Origin: Haloarculaceae archaeon
GTDB lineage: Archaea; Halobacteriota; Halobacteria; Halobacteriales; Haloarculaceae
Assembly: GCA_018609945.1 (NCBI GenBank)
Contig: JAHENO010000123.1
Span: 1 to 6,470 of the forward strand
DNA: 6,470 bases
Direction: 5' to 3'
Shown: one piece after another, positions 5,384-6,470 of the stretch
Numbering within the stretch: position 1 is the first letter of the stretch
Layout of the letters: each line of letters opens with the position of its first letter
Position numbers and translations under genes: made by a program
The notes under the pieces: generated by a model
Seen by the model: the letters and a program-made list of their open reading frames with translations, nothing else
The model's database searches: none
What the model was told of the DNA's origin: nothing

Positions 5384-6320
5384 CGTCCTCACCCGGTCGG
5401 ATCGTGATCGTCGTGCTGTAGTGGAGTGACTGGGACTCGTACTCGTATTCGACGTCGAAGACGAGGATCCGGACCGCGACCGTCGGCGACGTCCCGTTGA
5501 AGTCGCTCTCGTCGACGACCGGTGTCTCGCCGTCCCGCTCGAGGGTCACCGTGTAGTTGCCGGTGACGTTGTTCGCCTCCCCGTAGGCGACGTCGTACCC
5601 GGCGAAGCCGGTGTAGGTCCGGTTGGCGGTGTCCAGCGTGTCGGTACACACCGTTCCCGTGTCGTCCTCGACCTTGCCCGCGGTCAGGTTGATGATGAAG
5701 CTGCCGCTGCTCGCCTGCGGTTCGCACGCCGCGAGAAACCCGGACGTATCGTCGCGCACTGTGACGTTGTACGTGGACCCCGATTCCTCGAAGACGGCCA
5801 TCTCCCAGGACCCGCCGCCGCTCGAGTCGTTGATGTAGGCGTGGAACGCGTAGCTCTCGTTGTCCGTGCCGGCGCCGGTCACGTTGAACGTCGCATTCTG
5901 GAGCCGGTCGGCGTCGGTCGCGAGCGTCCAGTCGCGCTCCCCGGAGGCGTTCGTGAAATTCGACGTAGCGTTGTTGTCGATTCGCGCCTCGACGACAGGC
6001 GAGGAACTGTCGAGTTCAACCGTGACGACCCGCGCCCGACGGGCGTTCTGCAGACCGCCCTGGGCGCTGACGTTCCCGAGGTTCGCCTCGACGTTGTCGA
6101 CCAGGTCCGAGGTGTTCTGCTCGTTGACCTCGATGGCGAGTTGCTCGGCACCGTCGGCGACCTCGTGCCGGTAGGTGAGCGCGTCGCTCGCACCGGTCGT
6201 CTCCCCCCGCGTGGCGAGATTCCCGACGAAGATCGCCGAGTTGACCACGAGCGCCAGCGCCACGAAAGTCACAGCCAGCACGACGCCCGCCACCAGAATG
6301 AGCTGGCCGCGGTCGCTCAT
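5376..6320 (-). CDS. Heavily sequon-bearing exported protein, DUF7261-like
   Basis: A 314-residue protein starting MSDRGQLILVAGVVLAVTFV. It has a single hydrophobic N-terminal segment (about 7-33) and then a long exterior domain. The DRGQ entry resembles the other pilin-like genes here and also TadE/TadG-type pseudopilins. The exterior part holds 15 N-X-S/T sequons (Asn69, 83, 117, 121, 124, 142, 146, 154, 164, 185, 211, 233, 251, 255, 275). It also has two cysteines (199, 225) that could form a disulfide. Haloarchaea N-glycosylate surface proteins with AglB, so this is probably a densely glycosylated surface or pilus-associated protein; its exact role is unknown. ATG 6320 forms an ATGA overlap with the upstream gene. 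GTG 6329 (giving MAD) lies better placed after a strong Shine-Dalgarno, so the start is unsettled. The DUF7261 name is from memory. Confidence 0.85.
   Translation of the reverse strand: MSDRGQLILVAGVVLAVTFVALALVVNSAIFVGNLATRGETTGASDALTYRHEVADGAEQLAIEVNEQNTSDLVDNVEANLGNVSAQGGLQNARRARVVTVELDSSSPVVEARIDNNATSNFTNASGERDWTLATDADRLQNATFNVTGAGTDNESYAFHAYINDSSGGGSWEMAVFEESGSTYNVTVRDDTSGFLAACEPQASSGSFIINLTAGKVEDDTGTVCTDTLDTANRTYTGFAGYDVAYGEANNVTGNYTVTLERDGETPVVDESDFNGTSPTVAVRILVFDVEYEYESQSLHYSTTITIRPGEDDG
5389..5393 (-). promoter_or_regulatory. Shine-Dalgarno for the DUF7266-like gene
   Basis: GGTGA on the minus strand, five bases before ATG 5383 and inside the end of the DUF7261-like gene. It argues against the GTG at 5392, which would leave the motif at or after the start codon. 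Confidence 0.6.
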
Positions 6321-6470
6321 ATCCGCCACGCGACCACCTCCACGCGGACGTGGTTGTAGAGGGCGCGGTGCCCGCTCCCGGTCCCGGCGTCGGGGGCGTA
6401 GAAGTCACTCGTGTTCCCGACTCTCGTCCCCGTCCCGGTCCCGTTCGCGTGGACCAGTTCGTCGCTGTCC
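6317..6470 (-). CDS. C terminus of a DUF7288-like protein (partial, runs off the window)
   Basis: The final 50 residues of a minus-strand gene that enters from the right edge, read from base 6469 to TGA at 6319-6317. It begins DSDELVHANGTGTGTRVGNT, continues through SDFYAPDAGTGSGH, and ends ALYNHVRVEVVAWRI. It is rich in Gly and Thr and carries two sequons (NGT, NTS). The closing beta-strand pattern resembles the end of the DUF7288 proteins that in haloarchaea precede the DUF7261, DUF7266 and DUF7289 genes; that family call rests on memory and context. No start or signal segment is in view. The stop overlaps the next gene's ATG as ATGA, so it belongs to the same operon. Confidence 0.7.
   Translation of the reverse strand, partial: DSDELVHANGTGTGTRVGNTSDFYAPDAGTGSGHRALYNHVRVEVVAWRI
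6332..6341 (-). promoter_or_regulatory. Strong Shine-Dalgarno-like site before the DUF7261-like gene
   Basis: GGAGGTGGTC on the minus strand differs at one base from the full archaeal anti-Shine-Dalgarno complement GGAGGTGATC. Its GGAGGTG part ends 5 bases before GTG 6329 but 14 before ATG 6320, so it favours the GTG start. It is also codons for VEVV-like residues of the upstream gene, so chance similarity is possible. Confidence 0.45.

Overview
The window looks like chromosomal DNA of a haloarchaeon (class Halobacteria). The genes are GC-rich and their proteins strongly acidic. They include archaeal-type ribosomal proteins S15 (uS15) and S3Ae (eS1), the KEOPS subunit Pcc1, and haloarchaeal secreted proteins with pilin-like N termini. 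Every intact gene is on the minus strand, so transcription runs from high to low coordinates.

Right part (4195-6470, minus): an operon of four exported, probably glycosylated proteins. In transcription order they are the C terminus of a DUF7288-like protein (cut by the window edge), a DUF7261-like protein with 15 N-glycosylation sequons, a DUF7266-like protein and a DUF7289-like protein. Each gene overlaps the next by a few bases. The last two begin with a PilA-like DRA/VS..G N-terminal segment. They probably belong to a type IV pilus-like surface apparatus whose motor genes would lie further upstream, outside the window. The DUF assignments are from memory of haloarchaeal annotation, without a search.

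Middle part (1474-3952, minus): a tight housekeeping operon, rps15, a RecJ/DHH-like protein lacking catalytic residues, pcc1 and rps3ae. Junctions are zero-gap or 4-base ATGA overlaps. It joins ribosome assembly, tRNA t6A37 modification and replication/repair. A 242-base spacer separates it from the surface-protein operon and holds three perfect stem-loops plus a possible promoter.

Left part (1-1411): a short-chain dehydrogenase/reductase (497-1411, minus) follows rps3ae after 62 bases. Beyond it the composition changes: by hand count 62 of 120 bases at 181-300 are G or C, against 49 of 60 at 2701-2760. This end holds a truncated DDE transposase (from base 1 to about 74, plus), joined to the C-terminal part of an unrecognised acidic gene (69-296, plus), and then several stem-loops. 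It reads as a decayed insertion-sequence scar at the edge of a conserved gene block.

No CRISPR array, tRNA, rRNA or complete mobile element was seen. The most unusual items are the sequon-dense DUF7261-like protein, the repeated 8-base ATGGCTGA gene overlaps, the RecJ relative without catalytic residues, the stem-loop array before rps15, and the transposase/unknown-gene junction.
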